DNA of 64,000 bases from Paludibacteraceae bacterium (GTDB lineage: Bacteria > Bacteroidota > Bacteroidia > Bacteroidales > Paludibacteraceae), in NCBI GenBank assembly GCA_016937795.1, contig JAFGVV010000064.1, positions 1 to 64,000 of the forward strand, in the 5' to 3' direction. Of this stretch, positions 1 to 9,239 are shown piece by piece. The translations under genes were made by a program, and so were the position numbers. The notes under the pieces are model-generated. The model was given only the letters and a program-made list of their open reading frames with translations. It did not search any database and was not told the origin of the DNA. Every line of letters begins with the position of its first letter. Position 1 is the stretch's first letter.

Positions 1-130
1 TAACGGGATAATTTCAGAGCGATAAAAGTATCGTCAGATACTTTTACTATGTGAACTAAGTTTTTTTTTCTTAAATAATTTCTATGTGTTCTGTTGTGTT
101 AGAAACATATCATTTGATATTTCAACGAAC
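1..130 (+). repeat. Dispersed MITE-like repeat, copy 1 (cut by window start)
   Basis: This stretch shares about 120 bp, in opposite orientation, with 42690-42805. Both copies hold a palindrome in which AAAAGTATC and GATACTTTT flank a GTCA loop, then a GAACTAAG segment, then TCTATGTGTTCT (81-92) and GTGTTAGAAA. The second copy shows the element to be bounded by 12-bp inverted repeats; here the left end lies outside the window. Nothing in it looks coding. Confidence 0.7.
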
Positions 131-412
131 TTGTAATGGTTATTGTTTGAAATAACGGCATTAAAAATAAGATTCGATTAATTTCAATAATTCTCTCAAT
201 TTAACCAGCTAAACGCCCTCACTCGAGTCCGGAGTCCATTTCAAAATAGCTATCAAAAATCTCAATTTAAGTGATAAATGTCACTGCTTATCCGGTCTGC
301 TGTTTGAGGCTTTCAGGCTCTTAGCTTTTTTTATATAAAACAATATTACTTTTTTACTGATAAGCTTGTTTAAATTTATATTTTTGCAAATAAAAAGTTA
401 TCAGTACATAAA
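131..412. other. Intergenic region upstream of the rRNA methylase gene
   Basis: AT-rich DNA with no convincing open reading frame. A TATTTTTG sequence at 379-386 fits the Bacteroidetes -7 element and sits 27 bases before the ATG at 413, so it could drive the first gene. No good -33 element is visible. Confidence 0.4.
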
Positions 413-1738
413 ATGCAATTGCCACAGGAATTTAAAGACGCTACAGCGACTGTATTGAATGATGAGTTTCATTCCTTTTTACAATCGCTCGACACTATAG
501 CGCCAGTCAGTATAAGGTTCAATACTAAAATAATGCCAACGCTTGAGGACAATGTGGTGCCCTGGTGTCAGGATGCTGTGTATTTGTCCGGGCGTCCGCT
601 TTTTACTGCTGACCCGCTTTTTCATGCAGGAGCCTATTATGTACAGGAAGCAAGCTCTATGTTTCTGCAGCAGGTAGTAAATCAGTTTTTTTCCGATGCA
701 CAGTCAGTGCTCGACTTATGTGCTGCCCCTGGTGGAAAATCTACATTGCTGGCTCAAACACTTTCACACGATTGTTTGCTTGTGAGCAATGAGATAGTGC
801 GCCAGCGGGCTTATGTGCTGGCCGAGAATCTGAATAAGTGGGGGCGCGGGAATGTAATGGTTACTAACAATGAAGCTGCTGCGTTTTCGAAACTGACTCA
901 TTTTTTCGATGCCATTGTGGTGGATGCGCCCTGCTCGGGCGAGGGAATGTTCAGGAAAGACAAAGCAGCCATCAACGAGTGGTCGTTGCAAAATGTTGCT
1001 ATGTGTGCTTTAAGACAAAAGGATATTCTAAGTGATGTGTGGGATGCTTTGAAGCCCGGTGGTGTGCTCGTGTATAGTACCTGTACTTATAACAGAAGTG
1101 AAAATGAAGACAATATAAAATGGGCTGCTGCCGAACTTGATGCCGAAATTTTATTGCCCGATACATCCGGTTTTCCGGAAATTGTAAAGACTGAAGCCGG
1201 TTGCCGGTTTTATCCGCACCGATTAAGGGGCGAAGGTTTCTTTATTTCAGTTTTACGTAAAAATAACAGCGAAAATCGCAAAATGCCTAAACTTCAATCG
1301 AAGAAAGGCATGAAGTTTGTTAAGTCAATTGAACTTCCGTTTGCTTTAAAAAATCCTGAGAGTAGGTATTATATAAACGATCAGAATTATATACGAGCTT
1401 ATCCGAAAATTAATTTCGATAAGTTTATGCACCTGAATACTGTATTGCACTGTATCGACAGCGGCTTACTCGTAGCAGAGTTAAAAGGAAAAGATATGAT
1501 TCCCTCGGCACAGCTTGCATTGTCCGATGCCCTCGATACAGAGAATTGTATTTGTGCAGAAGTGGATAAGAGTACTGCATTGATGTTTCTGAAAAAGGAA
1601 AATATTGTGCTCGTTGATTACCCAAAAGCCTATGTTTTGATATGCTATCAAGCCGTGCCTTTAGGATGGGTGAAAAACCTTGGTACACGAAGCAATAATC
1701 TTTATCCGCAAAGTTGGAAAATACGAATGAATTTGTGA
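413..1738 (+). CDS. RsmF/RsmB-family 16S rRNA (cytosine-C5)-methyltransferase
   Basis: A 441-residue SAM-dependent methyltransferase of the NOL1/NOP2/Sun family, which makes 5-methylcytosine in rRNA. Visible motifs are the SAM loop LDLCAAPGGKS (about residues 100-110), DAPCSGEGMF with Cys174 and YSTCTYNRSENED with Cys224, the two cysteines used for base release and attack in this family. The N-terminal PVSIRFN and the C-terminal PUA-like tail (NLGTRSNNLYPQSWKI) match RsmF-like proteins, which are longer than RsmB and lack its NusB domain. Which cytosine is modified cannot be read from sequence. The stop overlaps the next start (TGATG), so the two genes are probably co-translated. Confidence 0.9.
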   Translation: MQLPQEFKDATATVLNDEFHSFLQSLDTIAPVSIRFNTKIMPTLEDNVVPWCQDAVYLSGRPLFTADPLFHAGAYYVQEASSMFLQQVVNQFFSDAQSVLDLCAAPGGKSTLLAQTLSHDCLLVSNEIVRQRAYVLAENLNKWGRGNVMVTNNEAAAFSKLTHFFDAIVVDAPCSGEGMFRKDKAAINEWSLQNVAMCALRQKDILSDVWDALKPGGVLVYSTCTYNRSENEDNIKWAAAELDAEILLPDTSGFPEIVKTEAGCRFYPHRLRGEGFFISVLRKNNSENRKMPKLQSKKGMKFVKSIELPFALKNPESRYYINDQNYIRAYPKINFDKFMHLNTVLHCIDSGLLVAELKGKDMIPSAQLALSDALDTENCICAEVDKSTALMFLKKENIVLVDYPKAYVLICYQAVPLGWVKNLGTRSNNLYPQSWKIRMNL

Positions 1739-2505
1739 TGAGTGCAGATAAATATAAAATGTCAGTTGAGTTCCTGGGTACAGGTACGTCTACCGGTATT
1801 CCTTTAATTGGCTGTCATTGTCCTGTGTGTAAATCGACTGATATACGCGATACCCGACTCAGGGCTTCGGTGTTGATAAACTGTGAATCTGAAAAAATTC
1901 TGATAGATGCCGGGCCTGATCTAAGATGTCAGTTATTAAGAGCTAAGGTATCGCATCTAACGGCAATACTGCTTACTCATGAACATTACGATCATGTGGG
2001 TGGGCTCGACGATGTGCGACCGCTTGGCGAAGTGCCTGTTTTTGCTGAAAGCAGGGTGCTTCATATGATTCGAAAAAATATGCCTTATTGTTTTAAAGAA
2101 AATCCATATCCGGGTGTGCCACAAATAAAACTCAACGATGTGAACGAAAATGCATTTATGATTGCTAATGTGAAGGTGCAACCGATAAGAGTTTTTCATG
2201 CTAAATTACCTGTGTTGGGCTATCGAATTGGCAATGTAGCATACATTACCGACTTGAAAACCATTTCGAAGGAATCAGTCGAACAACTCAGGGGCCTCGA
2301 TGTTTTAATACTGAACGCTCTCAGAATACACGAGCATATTTCCCATATCTCGCTTTCGGAAGCTATTGCATTGGCTAAGGAAATAAACGCGCATCGAACA
2401 TATTTTACACATTTTAGTCACGATTTAGGTCTGCATGCCGAAGTACAAAAATCATTGCCTGAAAACATGTTTTTATCGTGGGATGGCTTGGTTGTGGATG
2501 TGTGA
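1738..2505 (+). CDS. PhnP-like MBL-fold metallo-hydrolase
   Basis: A 255-residue cytoplasmic metallo-beta-lactamase-fold hydrolase. It opens with VEFLGTGTSTGIP and carries GCHCPVC, resembling the zinc site of PhnP-type phosphodiesterases, followed by the metal motif THEHYDHVGG and later AYITDLK and THFSHDLG. PhnP itself hydrolyses cyclic phosphodiesters, but no phn genes are nearby, so the substrate is unknown. I start it at ATG 1738, which overlaps the upstream stop codon; a TTG at 1714 would lie inside the upstream gene, and ATG 1759 is a further option. It is probably cotranscribed with the methylase. Confidence 0.85.
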   Translation: MSADKYKMSVEFLGTGTSTGIPLIGCHCPVCKSTDIRDTRLRASVLINCESEKILIDAGPDLRCQLLRAKVSHLTAILLTHEHYDHVGGLDDVRPLGEVPVFAESRVLHMIRKNMPYCFKENPYPGVPQIKLNDVNENAFMIANVKVQPIRVFHAKLPVLGYRIGNVAYITDLKTISKESVEQLRGLDVLILNALRIHEHISHISLSEAIALAKEINAHRTYFTHFSHDLGLHAEVQKSLPENMFLSWDGLVVDV

Positions 2506-2583
2506 TTAGAGAATTCGTATTGTTCATTATTTAGTTGTGTTTATCCGAAAATTATAAATGATTTGCTTTGAAAAAATATTCAT

Positions 2584-3645
2584 ATGATTATGTCACCATT
2601 CAAAATACGTATTGTTTCGAGATTTATAATATTGGCTTCGGTCGTGGCCTTAGCTTCATGTTCGTCCATGATGTTTACTTCGGTGGATATACTCAAACCG
2701 GCGCTGATTACATTTAATCCTGAGGATACGCGATTGCTTATTGTGAATAATTCAGTGACTCAGCCTGTCGATTATGGTCATCGCACACAATACTTTAACG
2801 AAAAGCCCTATTTAGTGAATGTAAACACGGATAGTCTTTCGCTTTTTGCCATCGAATCGCTTGCCGAATCGCTTGCCACAAAGGACTTCTTTTCCACCAT
2901 TACCATTCACGACCAGAGAATAAATAATAGTGCTTATTTTTTCAGTATCACACATTTACCTTTCGATACAGTGAATGCATTGTGCGATCGTTACGATTCA
3001 GATGTGATCTTGTCGCTCGACCGAATCAAGGTGATTGATAAAATTGATGAGTATTATCTGAACGATGAATATGCTTATTATACAACACTCGAAGCGCGTT
3101 ACGAGACACGCTGGAGTGTGTATGTACCCGAAAAAACAACTTTTCAGGCTATTACACTTCACGATACTGTGTATTGGGATGCACGTTCTGCTCAGCGTAA
3201 GCGTGGCATAAGTTTTTTACCCGACAGATATAATGCTTTGATTGATGGTGCCTTGTATGCGGGTAAAAGTGCAGTGAATAAATTTATTCCGTATTGGACA
3301 AAAGCCGACCGTTATTTCTTTAGCGATGGGAATAAAAGTATGAAAGCAGCTATGGATTCGGTGTCGGTACGAAACTGGAAGGGTGCAATTGATGTGTGGC
3401 AAAAAATTGTGGAAGCTAAATCAGGGACTTCGTTGAAAGCGCGCGCAAGTCATAATATCGCTGTGGCATACGAAATCCTGGGCGATCTCAATAATGCCGT
3501 TTTAAGTATCGAAAATGCAGTTGGATATGTGGAGAGTTCGATGACAGCAAGTTCAAAAATAACCATAACCATAGCGGGCTATTTCGATGAATTACAAAAG
3601 CGAAAAAATGAAATTCAAATGCTCGAAAAACAGCTTGGAGATTAA
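2584..3645 (+). CDS. DUF6340-like lipoprotein with TPR-like C-terminus
   Basis: A 353-residue lipoprotein. The N-terminus is a hydrophobic signal ending in a lipobox (VALASC), so it should be lipidated at that cysteine and sit in an envelope membrane. The middle (RLLIVNNSVTQP, YDSDVILSLDRIKV) resembles the DUF6340 family of Bacteroidetes. The last third, with WKGAIDVWQKI and ASHNIAVAYEILGDLNNAVLSIENA, reads as tetratricopeptide-like helices, suggesting protein-protein contacts. Function is unknown. It has its own spacing from the upstream gene (78 bp) and is followed by a probable terminator. Confidence 0.75.
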   Translation: MIMSPFKIRIVSRFIILASVVALASCSSMMFTSVDILKPALITFNPEDTRLLIVNNSVTQPVDYGHRTQYFNEKPYLVNVNTDSLSLFAIESLAESLATKDFFSTITIHDQRINNSAYFFSITHLPFDTVNALCDRYDSDVILSLDRIKVIDKIDEYYLNDEYAYYTTLEARYETRWSVYVPEKTTFQAITLHDTVYWDARSAQRKRGISFLPDRYNALIDGALYAGKSAVNKFIPYWTKADRYFFSDGNKSMKAAMDSVSVRNWKGAIDVWQKIVEAKSGTSLKARASHNIAVAYEILGDLNNAVLSIENAVGYVESSMTASSKITITIAGYFDELQKRKNEIQMLEKQLGD

Positions 3646-3688
3646 TTGCTTGGATCAAGAAGAATTCTTTGTTGTGAAATTTATAGTT

Positions 3689-3724
3689 AAGAAAGGAATT
3701 CCTGACAAGGAGTTTCTTTTTTTA
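3689..3724 (+). terminator. Probable rho-independent terminator after DUF6340 gene
   Basis: AAAGGAATTCCT and AGGAGTTTCTTT form an imperfect 12-bp stem around a GACA loop, followed by a run of T. Confidence 0.55.
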
Positions 3725-3892
3725 TGAAATCCAGGGTGTCGTTCGGTAAGTGGCCGTTTAAAATTAAACTCAAAATACCGATATAGCTCCGGCTTAATAA
3801 GCCCTGTACTGCAACAGAATGAGTGTGTACCTGGTTACGTGTTTTTGAATAACAACTGTCCGGCAGAGTGCTGTAGTTATTTTATTTTTATG

Positions 3893-3900
3893 TAACTTTG
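3893..3900 (+). promoter_or_regulatory. Candidate -7 element (TAACTTTG) for the DUF1015 gene
   Basis: Matches the Bacteroidetes TAnnTTTG consensus, 48 bp before the ATG. GCTG lies 19 bp upstream where a -33 TTTG is expected, so that part is weak. Confidence 0.5.
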
Positions 3901-3947
3901 CAACTTTCAAAAAAATCAGAAAAATTAAACTCAAAAAACTTTAGTTT

Positions 3948-5195
3948 ATGGCTGTTATTAAACCCTTTAAAGGTATTCGTCCTCCCAAAAATTTAGTTGA
4001 AAAAGTGGCTTCACGCCCTTATGATGTGTTGAATTCGGAAGAAGCCCGTGCCGAAGCTGCCGGAAATACAATGTCGCTTTATCGTATCATTAAACCTGAA
4101 ATCGACTTCGAACCGGATACTGATGAACATGAGGAAAAAGTATATAATAAAGCCCTCGAAAATTTTTCTGAATTTAAAAATGAAGGCTGGTTGGTACAGG
4201 ACGAACAGGAAAAATACTATGTGTATGCACAAACTATGAACGGAAAAACGCAATACGGACTGGTTGTTTGTGCGCATGTGGACGACTATATGGAAGGCCG
4301 CATTAAAAAACATGAACTTACCCGTCGCGACAAGGAAGAAGACCGCATGAAACATGTGCGTGTAAACAATGCCAATATCGAACCGGTATTTTTTGCTTAT
4401 CCACACCATGCCGAACTCGATGCCATTGTGTCGGACATTGTAAAAAACGATCCTGAGTATAACTTTGTGGCTCAGGGTGATGGCTTCGGACACCATTTCT
4501 GGATAATTGACAATACTGAAACCATTGAGCGCATAACCGAACTGTTCGCTGCAATTCCTTCGCTATATATTGCCGACGGTCATCACCGTAGCGCTGCAGC
4601 AGCATTGGTTGGTGACGAAAAACGCCGTCAGAATCCGAATCATACCGGCACCGAGGAATACAACTACTTTATGGCAGTTTGCTTCCCCGACAATCAGCTG
4701 AACATTATCGATTACAACCGCGTGGTAAAGGATTTGAATAATTTGACCGACGAGGAATTTCTGGCTAAACTGGCTGTGAATTTCGAGGTTGAAAAAAAAG
4801 GAACAGAGATTTATAAACCCAATAAATTGCACAATTTCTCGTTGTATCTTTCGGGCGAATGGTATTCACTCACCGCAAAAGCTGGAACTTACAACGACAA
4901 CGATCCAATCGGAGTGCTCGATGTCACTATTTCGTCGAATCTGATTCTGGACGAAGTGCTTGGCATTAAAGATCTGCGTAGCGACAAACGTATCGACTTT
5001 GTAGGTGGTATTCGCGGACTTGGGGAGCTGAAAAGTCGTGTGGATAGTGGCGAAATGCGCGTGGCACTGGCACTTTATCCTGTATCGATGAAGCAACTTA
5101 TCGACATTGCCGATACCGGAAATATTATGCCTCCGAAAACTACATGGTTCGAACCAAAATTGCGTTCGGGACTGGTTATTCACGAATTAGCATAA
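3948..5195 (+). CDS. DUF1015 family protein
   Basis: A 415-residue soluble protein of the DUF1015 family. It starts with AVIKPFKGIRPP and RPYDVLNSEEAR, both typical of the family, and carries the hallmark ADGHHRSAAAAL (about residue 208) whose His residues suggest a catalytic or metal site. In other Bacteroidetes these genes commonly sit beside the serine biosynthesis genes serC and serA; those genes are not in this window. The biochemical activity is not established here. Length is normal and no defects are seen. It appears to be a single-gene unit with its own promoter. Confidence 0.85.
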   Translation: MAVIKPFKGIRPPKNLVEKVASRPYDVLNSEEARAEAAGNTMSLYRIIKPEIDFEPDTDEHEEKVYNKALENFSEFKNEGWLVQDEQEKYYVYAQTMNGKTQYGLVVCAHVDDYMEGRIKKHELTRRDKEEDRMKHVRVNNANIEPVFFAYPHHAELDAIVSDIVKNDPEYNFVAQGDGFGHHFWIIDNTETIERITELFAAIPSLYIADGHHRSAAAALVGDEKRRQNPNHTGTEEYNYFMAVCFPDNQLNIIDYNRVVKDLNNLTDEEFLAKLAVNFEVEKKGTEIYKPNKLHNFSLYLSGEWYSLTAKAGTYNDNDPIGVLDVTISSNLILDEVLGIKDLRSDKRIDFVGGIRGLGELKSRVDSGEMRVALALYPVSMKQLIDIADTGNIMPPKTTWFEPKLRSGLVIHELA

Positions 5196-5357
5196 AATTT
5201 TACATCTAAAACCGGGCTTATTTAAAAGGAATTCTTTAATAAAGTATTGTGAGGCTTGATGCATGCAAAGTTTCCCAGCCAAAAATGGAACAATACGGGA
5301 TCAGCATGAAAAACTTTTAAGTTTTTCGCTCTGCGAACTATGCGGATAATGTGATAA

Positions 5358-5388
5358 TTGACATGCTTATACTTACACTTACACTTTG
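5358..5388 (+). promoter_or_regulatory. Candidate promoter of the PorE-like gene
   Basis: TTG at 5358-5360, 19 bp spacer, then TACACTTTG (one base longer than TAnnTTTG). Transcription would start about 50 bp before the ATG at 5444. Confidence 0.4.
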
Positions 5389-5443
5389 CAAACTTTGTGT
5401 TTAGAGAATTAAAGAAAAACACTGACTATATGTAATTGTTAAT

Positions 5444-7426
5444 ATGCAGAAAAAACTTTTATACTTTCTTTTTTTATTTTCAACGGTATGGCTTATGCAG
5501 TCTTGCAGCCTGAATGCGCGTTTAAAAAAAGCTGATAAAGAATTCAATATGGGCGAATATTTTTCGGCCGGAGAGAAGTATAGAAAACTTTTTTCGCAAA
5601 TACCTGCAAAGGACAGAGATACAAGGGCAAAAGTCTTGTTTCATCAGGCAGAATGTTATCGCCTGCTGAATTATCATAACGCAGAACAAATGTATGCCAA
5701 TGCCATTCGTTTTGGCTACCCTGATTCTTTAGTGTATTTAAGATATGCGCAATCGCTGCATCGCAATGCCAAGTACGATCTGGCTGCCAAAAATTATGCA
5801 ATTTATTTGCAAAAAGACAGCACACATTCTATGGCTGCCAATGGATTAAAGGCATTGGAATTATCGGCTCAGTTCAAAGCTACTCCAACGCCTTATCTGG
5901 TACGAAAGGCGGATGCGTTCAATGCCCGCAGAAGTTATTCTTTTAGTCCTGCCTTTTCCGGCCCCGATGGCGATATGTTGTTTTTTACTTCAAACAGATC
6001 GTTGAATGCTAAAACGGCAGCCAGAAACAGCCGCATTACCGGTATGCCTGTGAATAAAATTTATTCTTCGAAAAAAAATGCTGCCGGAAAATGGGAAAAA
6101 CCACAGATGACATCTACCGAAGAAGCAGCTAAAACGGTCACTGATGATGGAACTGTATCGTTTACTGCCGATGGTCGTATGATGTTTATCACCCGTGCCC
6201 GTCAGCAAACAAATGGTGAGGCGGCTGCCGAAATTTATGTATCGAGCAGGGCAGGAGGTAGTTGGAGTGAGCCGAAAAAACTGGAGGTCTTCAAGGATAG
6301 CACTATCTCTGTAGCACATCCGGCTATTGCCCCCGATGATATGACGCTCTATTTTGTATCGGATGCTCCGAATGGTTTTGGTGGCAAAGATATCTGGATT
6401 GCTACTTACGACGAAGGAACTGTGAAAGATGTACGCAATGCCGGACCGCAAATAAATACGCCGGGCGACGAAATGTTTCCGACAGTGCGTCGGGACGCAA
6501 CACTTTATTTTTCGTCGAATGGTTTGCCCGGAATTGGCGGCCTGGATATTTTCAAAGCTGTGCAAAATGATAAGGACTGGATTGTTGAAAATATGGCTAT
6601 GCCCATAAACTCTAACTTCGACGATTTTGGAATTGCTTTCGAAGGAAACGCCGAGCGTGGTTTTTTTAGTTCGAACAGAGGTCAAAATCGTGGTTACGAC
6701 CTTATATGGAGCTTCGAACTGCCTGAGTACGAATATCTGCTCGAAGGTCGCGTGCTCGACGAAAATCAGAACCCTGTGCCCGATGCCTATGTACGATTGG
6801 TTAGCAATTCAGGAATCAATGCACGCGTCCAGGTGAAAAAGGATGGTACTTATCGTATCAAAATCGACAAAGATATTGATTGTGTGATGATGGCTGGTGC
6901 GCGTGGTTTTCTTAATAAAGAAGCGAGACTCTCAACTGAAGGAGTAAAAGAAAGTAAAATTTTTACGCAGGACTTTTCATTGGTGACCATTTTCAAACCT
7001 ATTCAAATGGATAATATCTTCTATGAATTTGGTAAATGGAATTTAACGCCGGAGTCGGAAACAGGCTTGCAAGAGCTTGTAAAAATCCTCCGTGACAATC
7101 CGAATATCACCATCGAAATCAGTGCACACACCGACCATGTAGGCAACAACGAAGCCAATAAAACATTGTCCGAAAGAAGAGCACAGTCTGTGGTGGAATA
7201 TCTCATTGCTGCCGGCATTGCCAAAGACCGTTTGAGTGCTGTGGGCTATGGCGAAGAGAAGCCATTTGTGGTGAATGCAGCTACAGTACAGAGGTTCAGT
7301 TTCCTGAAAGAAAACGATGAGCTCACCGAAGCATTTGTAAATGCACTTTCTGCCGATCAGCAGGAGCAGGCTAAACAAATCAATCGCCGTACCGAATTCA
7401 GAGTATTGAAAACTACTTACAAATAA
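5444..7426 (+). CDS. PorE-like OmpA-family lipoprotein (T9SS accessory)
   Basis: A 660-residue outer-membrane lipoprotein: signal peptide with lipobox LMQSC, TPR-like helices (about 20-150), a PD40/beta-propeller region (about 160-425) with repeated FFSSNR and LYFSSNG blades, a carboxypeptidase-regulatory fold (about 431-515) and a C-terminal OmpA domain (about 520-660) with EISAHTDHVGNNEAN and LSERRAQSVVEYL. This four-part architecture is that of PorE, which is thought to tether the type IX secretion machinery to peptidoglycan. The OmpA domain has an extra segment after GYGEEKPF, as is common in Bacteroidetes. It stands alone, but two T9SS cargo proteins elsewhere in the window support the role. 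It could instead be a general OmpA-like anchor. Confidence 0.8.
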   Translation: MQKKLLYFLFLFSTVWLMQSCSLNARLKKADKEFNMGEYFSAGEKYRKLFSQIPAKDRDTRAKVLFHQAECYRLLNYHNAEQMYANAIRFGYPDSLVYLRYAQSLHRNAKYDLAAKNYAIYLQKDSTHSMAANGLKALELSAQFKATPTPYLVRKADAFNARRSYSFSPAFSGPDGDMLFFTSNRSLNAKTAARNSRITGMPVNKIYSSKKNAAGKWEKPQMTSTEEAAKTVTDDGTVSFTADGRMMFITRARQQTNGEAAAEIYVSSRAGGSWSEPKKLEVFKDSTISVAHPAIAPDDMTLYFVSDAPNGFGGKDIWIATYDEGTVKDVRNAGPQINTPGDEMFPTVRRDATLYFSSNGLPGIGGLDIFKAVQNDKDWIVENMAMPINSNFDDFGIAFEGNAERGFFSSNRGQNRGYDLIWSFELPEYEYLLEGRVLDENQNPVPDAYVRLVSNSGINARVQVKKDGTYRIKIDKDIDCVMMAGARGFLNKEARLSTEGVKESKIFTQDFSLVTIFKPIQMDNIFYEFGKWNLTPESETGLQELVKILRDNPNITIEISAHTDHVGNNEANKTLSERRAQSVVEYLIAAGIAKDRLSAVGYGEEKPFVVNAATVQRFSFLKENDELTEAFVNALSADQQEQAKQINRRTEFRVLKTTYK

Positions 7427-7515
7427 AGAAACAAACCTTCGAAACCAAATATAATCATTTGGACACGCAAGGTAAGGATTATAAACGCAAAAAACTCAAT
7501 GCAACCCGTCTTATT

Positions 7516-7533
7516 CCCCTTTAGGGGTTAGGA
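7516..7533 (+). repeat. Solitary CCCCTTTAGGGGTTAGG repeat
   Basis: A single copy of the palindromic CCCCTTTAGGGG motif that bounds two intergenic elements elsewhere in the window. It lies 15 bp upstream of the thyA start; no partner copy is visible nearby. Confidence 0.6.
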
Positions 7534-7548
7534 GTCAATTAAAAACAA

Positions 7549-8343
7549 ATGAAACAATATCTCAACTTATTGCAGCGTGTGATGACCGAAGGAGTGAGGA
7601 AAGAAGACCGTACCGGAACCGGGACAATCAGTGTGTTCGGTCATCAGATGCGTTTTAATATGGAGGACGGATTTCCCTGTCTCACAACTAAAAAGCTACA
7701 TCTAAAATCCATTATTCACGAACTTTTATGGTTTCTCAACGGCGATACCAATGTAAAGTATCTTCAGGACAATGGTGTGCGTATTTGGAACGAATGGGCT
7801 GACGAAAAAGGCGACTTAGGTCATATTTACGGATATCAATGGCGCTCGTGGCCCGATTATAATGGCGGTCATATCGATCAGATTACCGAAGTGCTAAACA
7901 CTATTAAAAATAATCCTGATTCACGTCGGATAATTGTAAGTGCCTGGAATGTGGCCGATATCCCGAATATGAATCTTCCGCCATGTCATGCTTTTTTTCA
8001 GTTTTATGTGGCCGATGGAAAACTAAGTCTGCAACTTTATCAGCGAAGTGCCGATATCTTTTTGGGTGTACCCTTTAATATTGCTTCGTATGCGCTATTA
8101 CTCCAAATGATGGCACAGGTTACCGGACTAAAAGCCGGTGATTTTGTACATACACTTGGTGATGCGCATATTTATACAAATCATTTCGAACAGGTAAAAT
8201 TGCAATTGAGTCGCGAAACACGTCCTTTGCCCCAGATGAAAATTAATCAGGACGTTCAGAGTATTTTTGATTTTAAATTCAGTGATTTTGAATTGGTTAA
8301 CTATAATCCGCACCCACATATCAAAGGAGAAGTCTCAGTTTAA
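7549..8343 (+). CDS. thyA: Thymidylate synthase
   Basis: A 264-residue ThyA of normal length. It methylates dUMP to dTMP using methylene-tetrahydrofolate. Conserved parts include [13 protein letters not shown], the catalytic Cys146 in [12 protein letters not shown], the [20 protein letters not shown] helix and the C-terminal [13 protein letters not shown]. The next gene encodes dihydrofolate reductase, which regenerates the folate consumed here, a frequent pairing. The upstream gap carries one CCCCTTTAGGGG repeat. Confidence 0.97.
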   Translation: MKQYLNLLQRVMTEGVRKEDRTGTGTISVFGHQMRFNMEDGFPCLTTKKLHLKSIIHELLWFLNGDTNVKYLQDNGVRIWNEWADEKGDLGHIYGYQWRSWPDYNGGHIDQITEVLNTIKNNPDSRRIIVSAWNVADIPNMNLPPCHAFFQFYVADGKLSLQLYQRSADIFLGVPFNIASYALLLQMMAQVTGLKAGDFVHTLGDAHIYTNHFEQVKLQLSRETRPLPQMKINQDVQSIFDFKFSDFELVNYNPHPHIKGEVSV

Positions 8344-8423
8344 GTTCGCATAATTTGAATTATAATGCATAATTTCATATCTATTAAACAGATGACATTG
8401 GTCTGTTATCCGTTTTTTTTATG

Positions 8424-8431
8424 TAATTTTG
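8424..8431 (+). promoter_or_regulatory. Candidate -7 element (TAATTTTG) for folA
   Basis: Fits TAnnTTTG in the 232-bp gap between thyA and folA, about 145 bp before the folA ATG. If used, folA has a long leader and is not strictly dependent on the thyA promoter. Confidence 0.35.
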
Positions 8432-8575
8432 TCGCCCTGTCTGTTTACGATTGATGATTTTTTTGTGGCATTATGCCCGTATATTTTTAACCGTAATAAA
8501 AATAAAATATAGCTTTTCTTTGTCATGTGAAAAACTGATAAAGCATTGTGAAATTAAAATCGTAAATTAAAAATT

Positions 8576-9073
8576 ATGTCAGAAATTTCAATTGTTGCTG
8601 CTGTGGCCGACAATTATGCCATTGGTAAAGGGAATAAACTGCCCTGGCATTTGCCGGCCGATCTGAAGCATTTCAGAGAGCTGACCACCGGACATGCGGT
8701 AGTTATGGGTAAACGAACCTTCGAAAGCCTGCCGAATGGCCCGCTTCCAAATCGTAAAAATGTGGTACTTACTTCGGTAATGTCCGAAGGTGTAAATGAA
8801 GGTTATTTCGAAGCCGACTCACTCGAAGATGCATTTTATCTTTGTGAGAAAGAAGAAAAAGTGTTTATTGTCGGTGGTGCTGCTGTATATCGTCAGAGTC
8901 TCGAGTTGGCTGATTCTCTTTATATTACATGGGTACACCATGATTTTAGTGCCGACATTTATTTTCCTGAAGTTGATTTCTCGTATTGGGATGAAGTGTC
9001 GCGACAGGATTTACCTGCCGATGAGAAGAATCCTTATCCATATTCATTTGTACATTACAAAAGAAAGAAATAA
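8576..9073 (+). CDS. folA: Dihydrofolate reductase
   Basis: A 165-residue cytoplasmic enzyme reducing dihydrofolate with NADPH. Family residues seen: ISIVAAVADNYAIGKGNKLPWHLPADL (W and D at the folate site), VVMGKRTFESL, and the NADPH-binding IVGGAAVYRQSL. It follows thyA on the same strand. It is followed by a perfect 20-bp hairpin that should stop transcription. Confidence 0.96.
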   Translation: MSEISIVAAVADNYAIGKGNKLPWHLPADLKHFRELTTGHAVVMGKRTFESLPNGPLPNRKNVVLTSVMSEGVNEGYFEADSLEDAFYLCEKEEKVFIVGGAAVYRQSLELADSLYITWVHHDFSADIYFPEVDFSYWDEVSRQDLPADEKNPYPYSFVHYKRKK

Positions 9074-9087
9074 GAATAGAGTAAATT

Positions 9088-9129
9088 TTAAAAACGCCAT
9101 TTTTCAACATTGAAAAATGGCGTTTTTAA
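9088..9129. terminator. Strong hairpin terminator after folA
   Basis: Perfect 20-bp inverted repeat (9088-9107 and 9110-9129) with a tiny CA loop and A- and T-rich outer ends, able to act on either strand. Confidence 0.8.
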
Positions 9130-9172
9130 TGTGTATTAATTGAATTGCCGAACAAAAAGTATATTTTATTGC

Positions 9173-9201
9173 TTGTTAGTCTGACAAAATGATTATCTTT
9201 G
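9173..9201 (+). promoter_or_regulatory. asnA promoter (TTG-N18-TATCTTTG)
   Basis: A TTG at 9173 and a consensus TATCTTTG at 9194-9201 with an 18-bp spacer. It overlaps an upstream in-frame ATG (9189), which argues that translation starts at 9240 instead. Confidence 0.7.
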
Positions 9202-9239
9202 TCTCGAATTTAAATCAAAAACACATATTTTACACTCTT

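Noticed and set aside
9189..9239. Upstream ATG for asnA
   Set aside because: It lies in the -7 promoter element and adds residues absent from the family.
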